Below, piece after piece: positions 11,853-24,100 of a stretch of 64,000 nucleotides of DNA (position 1 is the first letter of the stretch; each line of letters starts with the position of its first letter). The position numbers and the translations under genes are program-made. Where the stretch lies: NCBI RefSeq assembly GCF_000004825.1, contig NW_008805069.1:364972-428971 (forward strand), read 5' to 3'. Source of the stretch: Heterostelium album PN500 (taxonomy: Eukaryota > Evosea > Eumycetozoa > Acytosteliales > Acytosteliaceae). The notes beneath the pieces are model-generated. The model was not told the origin of the DNA, made no database searches, and saw nothing but the letters and a program-made list of their open reading frames with translations.

Positions 11853-12266
11853 TTATGTGAATATTTTCTGTTTGTTTGTTATTTCTACTCTGCATGTCGG
11901 ACATTTGATGAGTGTATTTGCGCACGTGTTGCAACAGTTGTAATGTAAACACGGTGAAAAGAGAGTGTTTCTCGAACGTTCTTGACAGACTATACAGAGA
12001 TTTCGTTCACTGATGATCTTTGTTATCTCTGAAGACTTCTTTGTGAGTACGGAGCTGAGATTCGTTAGTTCATCGGTGGTCATCTTTGCCAACTCCTCTT
12101 TGGAAACCTGCCAAAATGGTGGTTTATTCATATGATCCTGTATCATCTTTAAATGACCATTCTTCTCTTCGTTCATTTTAACTATCTCTTCGTTTAGCGT
12201 AGCCATCTCTAGTTTCAGTTTTGCAATCTCTTCCTCTTTTGTATTACTAAATAACTTTTTAAACAT
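11853..12266 (-). CDS. small coiled-coil RING finger protein (putative E3 ubiquitin ligase)
   Basis: 137 aa, single exon. Residues ~10-45 form a coiled coil (EEEIAKLKLEMATLNEEI). The C-terminal C3HC4 RING reads CIVC, then CLHYNCC, CANTL and CPTCR, in the compact form typical of IAP, MYLIP and similar E3 ligases in which the RING is the last domain. It presumably recruits an E2 enzyme; the substrate is unknown. The short length and lack of other domains resemble the many small RING proteins of dictyostelids. Confidence 0.85.
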   Translation of the reverse strand: MFKKLFSNTKEEEIAKLKLEMATLNEEIVKMNEEKNGHLKMIQDHMNKPPFWQVSKEELAKMTTDELTNLSSVLTKKSSEITKIISERNLCIVCQERSRNTLFSPCLHYNCCNTCANTLIKCPTCRVEITNKQKIFT

Positions 12267-13228
12267 ATCTTTGTCAAGTTGTTAAATATTAGTATCGATT
12301 ATTAATATTATTATCAGTTTTTAAACATTTCTAAAAACTTTTGTTTATCAATAAATACTTGAAAATACTATTAAAGTTAAAAAGACTATGATAATTGTGA
12401 TAAACACAGACATAGATGTATATCATTGATTTTGAATCATAAAAATATTTATTTTCTGAAGCATAAGTTGTGTGTGGTTTGTCATAATAAAAACTTAGAT
12501 GTTTAATTTTTTAATAAATACTTTTGTAAAAAAAAAAAAAAAGATAATTAATACTTTTATATTATATAATTACCATTATTATAAAAGAGATATCAAACAG
12601 TATGTGTTTAGAATAACGAACGAGATTAGTAAATAGATTACTTTATAAGTTCAATATTGTGCTAGTTTAAAGTTTATAGCAGAGTTTGTAAGTAATGTGC
12701 GTAGTGATGTAATATATTTAAAGTTTTGTCTTAATAGAATATCTTACTAACTGGTCTTGACGTACAGATGAGATGACAAGTAAAATACAATATACTATCT
12801 AGATATTTCGATATGATAGCAGCATAAGCACTATGATTATGATTGTTCATTCAGCTTTAATGTGAATGGTAGATTGTTAGTCGAGACATTGTATAGTCTA
12901 AGTTGTTTAAATTGGCAAAGCGAGTGAACATGGCTACCACAAAGTTTGGTTAGATTGACGTTGGAATGCAATTTATAGACTTGACCAATGCTATATTATA
13001 GCATGACGCTGCCGCTCAAGAATAGAAACATACAAGATCGTTCGAGTGTGACAGTACATTTAAAAAATAATCGATAATATTATAGAGATCGAAATAAAAC
13101 CTTTTATACAGATCTGGCATATTTATAGTTGTTTTTGAACCACTGGTTTTTTTTTTAGCGAAAGTTTTTTGATTACTGACTTTAAAATCATTTGTTTATC
13201 ACAAATTCTTCGGTTTTTTTCAAATATA
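12267..13228. other. intergenic with possible LRR/FNIP-like relic
   Basis: 962 bp. The first half is AT-rich. From about 12880 to 13050 the sequence is GC-richer and in one plus frame reads WLPQSLVRLTLECNL between stops, which resembles the repeats of dictyostelid FNIP/LRR proteins. Too short and too broken to call a gene. The last ~150 bp are the upstream region of the ankyrin-type gene. Confidence 0.3.
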
Positions 13229-15190
13229 ATGGAAAAAGATAAATTCTTAAAGATATTTAACAATTGTGTTTTAAATAGATTAATATTCAAACATGTTAAG
13301 AGTATACATGATGTTATTGGTGGTGTTAGATATAGATGGTCAGATCTAATTAAGAATCCACGAGTAATGGCTGGTTATTCATATTTAAATGAACTTAAAC
13401 TCTATTATGAAGATCATTCTATTGGTAGTTTACAAGCAAATGATATATTTAAAGCAGCAATAAAAACTGGAAACATCGAGATATTGAAATATTTGGTGGA
13501 TTTGGCAAAACCAATATCAGTATCGTCACCTTTCTTCCGAAGTATTTTCGATATGATACTATGTGATGCAGTCATATATGGAAGTTTAGAAATGGTCAAA
13601 CACATATGTACAGAGTTTGAAAAGAAGAGATTGAATTTCCATCCTGCATTCGTTAGATCACCACTCTCTGGAGATATCGAAATGATAAAGTATCTCAACG
13701 AAAAACTGGAGAATTGTGATTTCAACAACAAATCAAAGAGATATTTCATATTTGACTATGCTGCAGAGAAAGGTCGAATCGATATCATTGAATGGTTGTT
13801 CGAGAATAGATCAGAATATAGAGAAGGAAGTAACATGTATCTTAGTGCAATTAAAGGTGGACATCTCCATGTCGTTCAATATCTACTCGATATCAATGAA
13901 CCTATCAAACAAACTTCACATCCCGATCATAACACATTGTTTGACGAATCAATATTTTTCAATCAATTGGAAATTGCAAAACTATTACACCAACACAATA
14001 TCAGAGAATCACAATCGACACCAATTGATTATGCAGCATCACATGGAAATATTTCAATGTTGAAATGGTTGAATGAAAATACAACTGTCAAAGCAAGTGT
14101 GAATGCTATGAGCAATGCAGCAATGAACAACCATTTAGAAGCTCTCAAATGGTTACATCAACACAGAACTGAAGGTTGTAGTGATGATATATTTAGCGCT
14201 TTGTCTCGTAAAGGTCATATTGAAGTTATACAATGGTTATATGAGAATCAAAGTAATGTACTTCAATCTCAACTATCAATCTATGAAGCTATTAGCTATG
14301 GTCATTTAGAACTCGCCAAATGGTTGTTTGAAAATCGAAATGAGCCACCATCTCCATTTGCAGTAGGTTTACTAGCAATGAATGAATCAGAAACTCACAA
14401 TTTGGAAATGATCAAATGGTTGCATGAGAATCATCCAGTAGGATTTACAGAAAATACAATTTTATATACAATCGAAAATGGTCATTTCGAAACAATGAAA
14501 TGGTTGCGAGAAAACAGAACTGATATTTCAAGTTTGAAACAGTTGAACTTGAATAATATCTACACAGGAGATGAAGAAACAATCAATTGGTTATCAGAGA
14601 ACTTTAATATCGATTGGAATAAAATTATTAAAAATGAAGTTAGAAAAGATAATTCAGAAATGGTTGACATTATTATCAAAAAGAATCTCGTTACTATCGA
14701 TTCTATTGCAAATAATTATAGCTCATCATCATTTCATTTTTTAAGTCTCATGATGGTCAAATGGTTTCACAACAATAAAATCCAAAGTGTGTTCAATGAC
14801 AAGTCAATGGAGAATTCAATTAGAGCAATGAATTTCCCACTTGTAAAATGGCTCTATGAAAACAGAAGTGATTGTCAATGTTCTAGCATAGGTTTTCAAT
14901 CGGCCATCCAAACTGGACATATGGGAATGATTGAATACCTCTTGGCGAAACATCCAGAGTTTGGTCATCAAACATCTTTAACCAAATGCTTGGAAATGTA
15001 TTTTCGAAATGATGATATCGAAATGATTGAATTCCTTTTCGACAAGATCGACTTCCCATTGGATGAACTGAAGGCATTTCAAAAGAAGATAAAATCCTCA
15101 ACACTATCTGATAATTCAAAAACACTTTTGAATAACCATATTCAAAAGAAAATCAAATTCGAAATTCATTCCAGATCTGGCTTTCAGTAA
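13229..15190 (+). CDS. ankyrin-repeat-type protein, tandem copy A
   Basis: 653 aa, single exon. I start at the ATG at 13229 (MEKDKFLKIFNNCVLN), because the tandem paralog begins with the same residues. The open frame reaches back to 13169, but that extension has no match. The N-terminal ~60 residues form a dictyostelid-type cap (KHVKSIHDVIGG). The rest is a string of ~30-residue degenerate ankyrin repeats, each with a motif such as IEMIKWLHENHP, GHLEVVQYLLD or GHIEVIQWLYENQ. Ankyrin stacks bind other proteins; no enzymatic domain is present. This is a large lineage-specific family in social amoebae, often in clusters. Confidence 0.82.
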   Translation: MEKDKFLKIFNNCVLNRLIFKHVKSIHDVIGGVRYRWSDLIKNPRVMAGYSYLNELKLYYEDHSIGSLQANDIFKAAIKTGNIEILKYLVDLAKPISVSSPFFRSIFDMILCDAVIYGSLEMVKHICTEFEKKRLNFHPAFVRSPLSGDIEMIKYLNEKLENCDFNNKSKRYFIFDYAAEKGRIDIIEWLFENRSEYREGSNMYLSAIKGGHLHVVQYLLDINEPIKQTSHPDHNTLFDESIFFNQLEIAKLLHQHNIRESQSTPIDYAASHGNISMLKWLNENTTVKASVNAMSNAAMNNHLEALKWLHQHRTEGCSDDIFSALSRKGHIEVIQWLYENQSNVLQSQLSIYEAISYGHLELAKWLFENRNEPPSPFAVGLLAMNESETHNLEMIKWLHENHPVGFTENTILYTIENGHFETMKWLRENRTDISSLKQLNLNNIYTGDEETINWLSENFNIDWNKIIKNEVRKDNSEMVDIIIKKNLVTIDSIANNYSSSSFHFLSLMMVKWFHNNKIQSVFNDKSMENSIRAMNFPLVKWLYENRSDCQCSSIGFQSAIQTGHMGMIEYLLAKHPEFGHQTSLTKCLEMYFRNDDIEMIEFLFDKIDFPLDELKAFQKKIKSSTLSDNSKTLLNNHIQKKIKFEIHSRSGFQ

Positions 15191-15601
15191 GTTACCTATC
15201 ATCTGTTGGTGATAAATCAAGATCAGTTAGTAAGATAAGAATTGATTGTAGAATGACAACACTCTATACATCAATAAAAAGTACAAACACATTACATACA
15301 AGTGTATGCTATAAACTAACAAAATATCGAAATACCTCCCTATCACTTGTTACAATTTTTCTTTGCTATTCTACTAGTAATAAATCTATTTTATTGTTGA
15401 TCAATCATAACTAATATAATTTGATTAGAAACACGCTGCACTTTTAATAGGTATGATATGATGTATTAATAGAAAAAAAATTAAAACAAAAACCGAACTG
15501 TTGACGATCGGTTAAAAAAAATTCATGATAAAAAAACATATAACTTTTTTTTTTGTTAGTTTTGTTCTTTATTTCTATTTTTCTTTACTATTTCGAATAG
15601 A
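15191..15601. other. AT-rich spacer between tandem ankyrin-type genes
   Basis: 411 bp. It ends in T-rich stretches before the ATG at 15602, as does the region before the first copy. No gene seen. Confidence 0.5.
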
Positions 15602-17539
15602 ATGGAAAAAGATAAATTCTTAAAGATATTTAACAATTGTGTTTTAAATAAATTAATATTCAAACATGTTAAGAGTATACATAATGTTATTGGTGGTGAT
15701 AGATATGGATGGTCAGATGTTATTGAGAATCCACGAGTAATGGCTGGTAATTCATATTTAAATGAACTTAAACTCTATTATACAGATAATTCTATTGGTA
15801 GTAATGATGTTAATGATACATTTAGAGCAGCAATCAAAAGTGGAAACATCGAGATGCTAAAATATTTGGTGGAGTTGGTTAAACCTGTATCTGGTAACAT
15901 AATTAATTTCGATATAATCTTACGTGATGCAGCGAAACAAGGAAGTTTAGAAATGGTCAAACACATGTGTACAGAGTTTGAAAAGAAGAGTTTGGATTAC
16001 CGTTCTGCATTTAGCAAATCACCACTCTCTGGTGATATTGAAATGATCAAGTATCTCAACGAGAAACTGGCTATGTCTGATCATAAAGAATTTGACTACC
16101 TCTATGGTTATAAATCTATTTTTTATTATGCAGCAAAGATAGGTCGAATCGATATCATTGAATGGCTGTTCGAGAATATATCTGATGATAAAGCTGAACG
16201 ATATTTATATTATGGCGCAATTAAAGGTGGACATCTCCATGTCGTTCAATATCTCCTTGATATCAATGAACCTCTCGGTATCCAACAAACTCCACAACAT
16301 AATGGTACATTGTTTGACTATTCAATCGTTTACAATCAATTGGAAATTGCAAAGCTATTACACCAACACAATATCAGAGAATCACTATGGTCACCAATCG
16401 ATTATGCAGCATCAAAAGGAAATATCGAATGTTTGAAATGGTTGAATGAAAATACAACTGTCAAAGCAAGTGTGTATTCTATGAACAATGCAGCAATCAA
16501 CAACCATTTAGAAGTTCTCAAATGGTTACAACAACATCGAACTGAAGGTTGTAATACATCAGTAATTCGTGATGTGTCTCGTAAAGGTCATATTGAAGTT
16601 ATACAATGGTTATATGAGAATCAAAGTAATGTACTTCAATCTCAACAATCAATCAAAGAAGCTATTCGCTATGGTCATTTAGAACTCGCCAAATGGTTGT
16701 TTGAAAAACGAAATGAACAACCAAGTGAAGATGCAATAGATTATGGAGTAAAGAATAAATCAGAAACCCACAGTTTGGAAATGATTAAATGGTTGCATGA
16801 GAATCATCCAACTGTAAGATGTACAGAACAAGCTATTTTAAATGCCATCGAGAACGGTCATTTCGAAACAATGAAATGGTTGCGAGAAAACAGAACTGAG
16901 ATTTCAACTTTGAAAATACTTAGCTTGATAGTTATTAACAAAGGAGATGCAAAAACAATCAATTGGTTATCGAAGAACTTTATAATCGATTGGGATTTTG
17001 TAATTAGATATGCAGTTAGAAACGATAATTCAGAGTTGGTTGACATTATTATCAATCAGAATCTTTGTACTATCGATGATTTTGACAATGATTGTATCAC
17101 AACAGCATTTTACCATGGATATCTTAAGATGATCAAATGGTTCTACAACAACAATATTCAAGGTGTGTTCAATGAAGAGTCAATGGAGTATGCGATAAGA
17201 GGATTACAGTTCCAACTTGTAAAATGGCTCTATGAAAACAGAAGTGATTGTCAATGTTCATTCAATGCTTTTCAATCAGCAGCCATCAAATCTGGACATA
17301 TGGGAATGATTGAATACCTCTTGGAGAAACATCCAGAGTTTGGTCATCAAATATCTTTGGAGAAATCTCTTGAGAATTATTTAAAAGAAGATGATATCGA
17401 AATGATTGAATTCCTTTTGGACAAGTTCGACTTCCCATTGGTCGAACTAAAGGAATTTGAAAAGATCATAAATTCCAAAAAAGAATATTCTGATATTTCA
17501 AAAACACTGATGACCATATTCAAAAGAAAATCAATTTAA
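15602..17539 (+). CDS. ankyrin-repeat-type protein, tandem copy B
   Basis: 645 aa, single exon, beginning MEKDKFLKIFNNCVLNKLIF. It matches copy A over the full length, with blocks of near identity (GHLHVVQYLLDINEP, KGHIEVIQWLYENQSNVLQ) alternating with variable residues and small indels around positions 90-100 and 155-170. It is a recent tandem duplicate in the same orientation. The C-terminus is shorter and ends KRKSI. The function is as for copy A, protein binding through ankyrin repeats. Confidence 0.82.
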   Translation: MEKDKFLKIFNNCVLNKLIFKHVKSIHNVIGGDRYGWSDVIENPRVMAGNSYLNELKLYYTDNSIGSNDVNDTFRAAIKSGNIEMLKYLVELVKPVSGNIINFDIILRDAAKQGSLEMVKHMCTEFEKKSLDYRSAFSKSPLSGDIEMIKYLNEKLAMSDHKEFDYLYGYKSIFYYAAKIGRIDIIEWLFENISDDKAERYLYYGAIKGGHLHVVQYLLDINEPLGIQQTPQHNGTLFDYSIVYNQLEIAKLLHQHNIRESLWSPIDYAASKGNIECLKWLNENTTVKASVYSMNNAAINNHLEVLKWLQQHRTEGCNTSVIRDVSRKGHIEVIQWLYENQSNVLQSQQSIKEAIRYGHLELAKWLFEKRNEQPSEDAIDYGVKNKSETHSLEMIKWLHENHPTVRCTEQAILNAIENGHFETMKWLRENRTEISTLKILSLIVINKGDAKTINWLSKNFIIDWDFVIRYAVRNDNSELVDIIINQNLCTIDDFDNDCITTAFYHGYLKMIKWFYNNNIQGVFNEESMEYAIRGLQFQLVKWLYENRSDCQCSFNAFQSAAIKSGHMGMIEYLLEKHPEFGHQISLEKSLENYLKEDDIEMIEFLLDKFDFPLVELKEFEKIINSKKEYSDISKTLMTIFKRKSI

Positions 17540-18121
17540 CACCAGATTGTATTTTATTTTAAAATTAATAAATAAAAACAGAGATATTTAATCACATTTG
17601 TTTTAGTAGTATAGAAAACATCTCTTTTATCCATGGGTGTCGCGGAGAGCGGTACTTCAACAGTACAGATTGTGCATATTCCAAGCTTAAAGTGTTGTCG
17701 GTATGTGAAGATACGCAGAAGAATAAGGATTGTAAAATGGTATTTAAATTATTCACATATTTTATATGTTAATCGGTAGTATTTTTTGATTTGATTGATC
17801 AACGTAGATGTACGCTTTTATACTTTTTTTTATAAAATTATTTATATTTAAAATAATATACTTCTTTATCAAGAAAATCAAAGATTGAAATGATGGTTAT
17901 GATTTAAATCAAATTGAAATGAAGGTGGTTTTATTCAAAAAAAACACTTTGGTGAAAGTTCCCACAACCAAAAAAGGATATTCAGATTTTTTGATGATCA
18001 TCAATCATCTTTGAAGAAAAAACAAAATTTTTTTATTTAAATTATCTTTTTCTTTTTTTTTTTACTTTTACCTTAGATTATTATTTTTTTTATATATTTT
18101 ATTTATTTATAGTTTAAAAAT
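17540..18121. other. intergenic with a Cys-rich coding-like patch
   Basis: 582 bp before the DNA-PKcs start. At 17611-17772 a GC-richer frame reads HGCRGERYFNSTDCAYS and continues with two more cysteines, without ATG. It looks like part of a secreted-type Cys-rich protein that was lost, but I do not recognise the family. The last 200 bp are T/A-rich promoter-like DNA. Confidence 0.35.
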
Positions 18122-21100
18122 ATGAATAATGTTGATAGTATCTATCAAAGAATTGATGGATATCTAGTTAAATTACATCAGTCGGTTGGTGGTACTACTT
18201 CTACTTCTACTACTGCTACTACTGCCACTGCTGCTATAACCAGTGCTAGTGGTGGAAATAGTAATAACTTCTCGGCAATCGATAAAGATGGTATGTTGAT
18301 TGAACAACTCTCGAATGTCGTGCTGAAAGAGTTGGCAGAGGATGAAATCGGAGTGGCAGCGTCGCTCTTGTTCCACGGTGATCACAACCTCCTCAAATTC
18401 CTAGAGCGTTCGGTGCTAATAAACACCAAGGATATGATCAAGCTGAAAACCAGTATACTCAACCTCATCTCGAAACTGATCAAATCGTTCAAGTTGCAAG
18501 TGGCCGACTATGTCGTACCGATCAAGAGTATCTGCATCTCTCTATTCCGACGCGATCAATCACCCACCGTTCAGGCGGCGACATTCGAACCGATCCAAAA
18601 GATACTCCACATGAAACTGACAGACAATATCAATCCCGAAGTTTTCGGTGTAAGAGAGATGTCCGATTTGTAAGTATTATTATGCTTTGTTGAACAATAA
18701 CAAATATATATGAACTAACTAACCAACCAACATAATAATATTAATTAGATTGTTATTACAATTTACATGTGGAAAGTTAACACAAACAGTTAAAGCAGAG
18801 TTGCTGGAAACCGTTGGATTGTTCACAGAGTATTTCACTGGAATCATGTTTGATAAGAGTGCCCAGTTGATATCGATATTCATGGAGACACTCGGTAGTC
18901 AGCTAAAGTCAAAGACACCAGAGACTTTTCTCATCAAATCATCACTCCTCGGTTTAAATAGTTTATTATTAAACTTTTCATCTGATTTCATTTCTGGTAT
19001 GTTTGTTGTTTATTTGTCTAAAGTTATTCTAAAGTCGTTTATCAAATTTGAACTAATAATTATCTTTTTATATATAGGATCATCAAAGAATGTACAATTA
19101 TTATATCAATATCTTTATATATGTTTGGATCCAGTTTCATCGAGTCAGAGATTCGATATTCCTAGAGCGGCAATGATGGTTGTACAAAGACATACCTCGC
19201 TTTTCAAACAGTATCTAACGGAGCAGAGTGAGAAGTTCTTTGCTCGTCTCGAGGAATGGTGTAAACATATCAACAAGAAGAATCGTGATCTTGCATTCAA
19301 CACAATCGATTCATTCCTTCAGCAAATAGCAAACGAACTAACCGTCGGTAATCGTAGTATAGAAAGTGATCAAGCAACATTCAAAGTAAGTATAACTAAC
19401 AACTATATATAATAACAAACTTATAGATTATTATTATTAATATGTAAAACTATAGTATTTCATTAGAAAGTTTTATTCTATCTTTGAAAATAACAATAGT
19501 ACACCATTTGATATCTCGATTGCCATTCGTGGTTGTGGTAGATTCGCAGCACCCGTAAAAGCATTCATCGGAGAATGGGAATTGAAATCACTTCTCGGTT
19601 CACTATTCAAATTTTCAGAGAAATTAATGGTTGTGTAAGTAAATTTATATATAGATAGAAATGATGTATGTTAAAGTTACTAATAATGGTATAATTTTTA
19701 GTAAACTAGAGAATATAGATGAAATAGTTATGCATTTATCAAGTTTTATCAATGCTTTCTCAAATATTTTGTTTGAGATTAAAGATATAGAGTATTGGTA
19801 TATGGAGCATTTGGAACAGGCAGTTGCAACCTATTTCATTATATTCCCATACTTATTTACGGTGCAACGTGAGCGATACTATAGTGCTGTCAATAGGTTG
19901 TTATCATCGCTCTATCATAGACCAGAGTTTTTAAAGACGCTGCTCGGACGTATTGTAAGACAAGGTTTACTGATCACCTTCTCGAAACCACACGAAGCGT
20001 TACTCCCACATCTAAACACCGGTGACACACCTTGGTATGAAGTATACAAAGAGGTGTGGTATCATCTATTGCATCCGAAACCATCTGATATTTCACGTGG
20101 TATTCAAATGGAAGTGGAACAACATGTTGTACAACAAGTAAAACAAGAAGAAGGTGAAAAAGAAAAAGAGAAAGAGAAAGATAGTATTTCGATATCAACA
20201 TCCGAAGATATTATACAGTTACTTTATAATGAAATAGTTCAAACAATGATAACTTTCATTCGTAAATTGGACTTGAGTTATTCGACTAAAGAGGAGGAAG
20301 AAGAACGTCAGGAGAAAGAGAAAGAGTTAAAGAAACAACAGGTTAAAGATAAAGACAAAGGTGGAGAAGAGGAAAAGGAGGAGGAGGAACAACAAGAAGA
20401 AGAGGATGTTACTATGGAAGATCAACAACAGGATGGATTGTTTAATATTGGTGAGGATACGCTGAAACCATCAACACCCAAGGATATAGAGTTGTTCTTG
20501 AATCTTGTGGAATTCTCAAAGTTATTCCTTGCAAGACAACATACGAATTTGTTGACTCGTTGGATCTATATCTTTGGCAAAGAGATCATCTTTGGCTCGA
20601 GAAAGTATCCTCTTATCTCTGGATTCTACAAATTACTACATGTATTATTAAAGGTTGCCAAGAAAGTCAATTATTTCGGATTCATCGATGGATCAAACAA
20701 ATCATCTTCTTTAGATGCCAATGGTGGAGAGGATGATAGTATGGAGATTGACAGTGGTAAAAGTTCAATACCGGCAGACGAGTTAGAAAACAAGAGAAAT
20801 TGTTTCAAACTGTTTGCCAAGTTCTTGAAGGAGGTGGAAGCTGCCTCAACGCAATATAAAGATGAGCTGCTTGCTTCGGTGATCCAGTTGCTGCTCTCGG
20901 TGCCAAAGCAATTGGTGAATATTCCAGTGTTGATTCCGACGCTCTCCACTGCCTTCCGATTGGGTCTTTCCTATTTGAAACTCGGACACGTCGGTCTGAA
21001 TACCATTGAATATTGGCTGAGTGTATTGCCTGAGGAAGTGGATGCTCATCTTTATGCTATACTGCCGGCACTGTCCGACTACTTTTTAATCTCTACAACC

Positions 21101-24100
21101 AATACCTCCAGCTCCAACCAGGAATCGGCCAACTCGAAAACTGGCATGTTGATGGGACGTGGCGCTGCACCGAGGATGAATACTAAATCCATTGATTTCG
21201 TAGATCCTAAGCTGCTGGCACAGCGGACCGTTGTCGAGGAGATGCAAACTAGGGTGATAAGAATTCTCGGTAAGCTCGGTGGACAGAACTACCATTTGAT
21301 GGGTAGCGTCAACTTGATGGCGCCGGGCACAGAGAGTGGCGTCGCCTGGGATACAATCTCGCGTATTCAACTTCAGATTCCACTGGGTGATCTCAATGGT
21401 GTTTCAATCTATCTCGACAGTGTATTGCCTGTAATCGTTACGCTGGCAACACGTTCAACACATCGACAAACCAAGGTAGTTGCATGTGAGTTGCTTCACT
21501 CCATCGTTTTGTATATGGTTGGAACGAATAGCGGTGGATCTTTCCATAGGTTGTATCGTCGTGTCTTTCCAGCGTTGCTGAGATTGGCTGTCGACGTTGA
21601 GGTCGTAGCAAGACAGTTATTCTCACCGTTAATTATGCAACTGGTTCATTGGTTTACCAAGAATGTTCGTGCTGAGAACGATGAAACAATGGCATTGCTC
21701 AACTCGATTATCGACGCTGTCAACGGTGAGGACGGTGCACTTCGTGAGTTTGGTGCGCGTGCCCTCGGTGAATTCGCATCGTGGTCACTCAAGCATGCAC
21801 CAACAACGAAATCAACAGCCAACGAAGCAAGATCCGCTTTCAATTTCAAGTCATTACTGAAGCGTGTCTACTCACTTGCCGCACATCCTTCAGCACAGAC
21901 GAGAATGGGAGCAGCAGCGTCGTTACTCTCGCTGATTCGCGTGATGCGAGAAGACGACAATCTCATTAGTGTCTTCCTCTTTGAGATCGCACATCAAGTA
22001 CTGTTGTCAATGAGATTGTGTGGCGCTGTTGCAGATGAAGGAGACGACACCACTACTCTCGAAGTGGAAGTCGGTGAGAAACTGCAGGCGGTTATCGACG
22101 CCGTTGTCCGTGTCATAGAGAGACGAGCGGAGCTGTTGAATCGCACCAATAACAATCGTAGAGAGCACAAAGATCTCGCGGATTTCGTTGGTTGGGTATT
22201 CGGCGAGGTTGGACGTATGGAGCGTCGCGTTAGATTCACTTCGATCGCACTGTTTGGCAGAGTAGTTCAGCTGCTTCCCGGACAGAAGCGCGCCAACATT
22301 TGGATACAACATCAAGTGAAACAACATGGACTCGCTGCGCTGATAAAGATGGCAGAACCACCACAAACCGCAAGTGCTATGCCACCCAAGCTCGATGGCA
22401 ACAATCATCGACATGTTGAATTCTGGATGCGACGTCTACAGGCATCGTTGGCAGTGTACATATGGTATTTCGGTGAAGGATTTACCGATCCCGTTGCCAT
22501 CTCTAAAGACGGTTCGTCGCGAATCATAAGTAATGCATTCTATGTGTTTTTGAGTGAGTATGCATTGGTGGATCAGAGTCATCCGGCAATGGCATCGCTT
22601 ACTCCACGTGAGATAGACCAATTCATGACGCTAAAGTGTCAGACACTCGAACATGTCTATGCTCTCTTCTCAATGTTGCTAGAGAAGTATAACTACTCAC
22701 AGGTAATGGAAACCGGTGGTTTACAATTGCTACGAGTTGTCGGTGTTAGTCTATTGACACCTGCAGTTGTTGGCTATAGAACTATTGACAACAACAACAA
22801 CGCTAGCAACAGCGGTAACAACAAACAAGTTAATGAATTACCTTTGAACTTGATAGTGGATCGTGTTTGTCAATTGATTGTTAATCAAGGTGATAAATAT
22901 CGTGATACTTTAATAGGTTATCTAGGAGAGATGATTAGTAGCAGCAGTTGTAATCTAGGAGAGATAGGAGTGTTGATTACAACCGAAGGAACAGACCGTC
23001 TTGTTAGTTTGATAAATGGATATAATATACTTCAGAAACAATCGATACTCGATGTAACATTGAAGTTTGCCAAGCTATCGTTGCCGGCAATGACATCGAC
23101 ATTGTTTGACTACTTGAATGAGCATGTCGATAACATCACACCCGCTCATCTCATTGTCTACAAAGAGATATTGGTATTCATATTATCGACAGGTCATATT
23201 CAACCATCTAAATTACTAGAATATCTGTTACCACCAATTAAAGTATTAACTAAATCGACCACTACAACTACAACAACATCATCAACAATAACTGATAAAC
23301 AATTAGAAGAAGAAGAAAAGAGACAACAAAAACAAATTGAACATCAATCAAACTTTTACAAGACATATCATTCCGAGTTGATTGAATACATTTCAAAGAA
23401 CTTTGAATCGTTCTCACCGCTATTCATCGATAGAATCGTTCAAACCAATCATATCGATACTATACTCAATGACATCTGTATATACAAACAAACAATACAA
23501 TTTAATAACACAACTGATAAGCAATCAAAGAAGAATGATATGAAATCAATTGTAAGTATAATAAAAATAGATAGTTATTATAAATATTAATTACTAACTC
23601 CCTTATTTATATAGATGATACCATTCCTTATAAAGATATCATCACATCTTCTTAAAGATGTTGGAAAGACAACTGACAAAGAAAACATCATTGAATTCAC
23701 AAAGAATTTGATTAATATCGATACACCAACATTCTTTGAAACTAAAGAAGGTTATGACTTTGTATATCAACTATTAATCAACTATCTCAATAGATCCAAC
23801 TCTTTGGCATTTAAGAACAAAGCACTTGTATTATTACCCGATTTATTATTATTCCCAAAGCATCATAATTATAATTTAGTAAGTAAAAACAACAACAACA
23901 TCTACAACTACAACAACAATAATCATTCAATCAATCAATATATCTTAACAATCAAACATAACACGATATTAACTTTATTAATTAAACTTAATAGATTCAA
24001 GAGAAACTTAATGAGATTGTAGTATATGACTTCCCACTTTCATCTAAAGATTTAACAAAAGGATCACCAATGTAAGTATTAATGATGAGATAAGATAGAT

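Noticed and set aside
21994-22414. Antisense frames of 80-135 codons inside DNA-PKcs
   Set aside because: Shadows of the GC-richer coding region, without family motifs.
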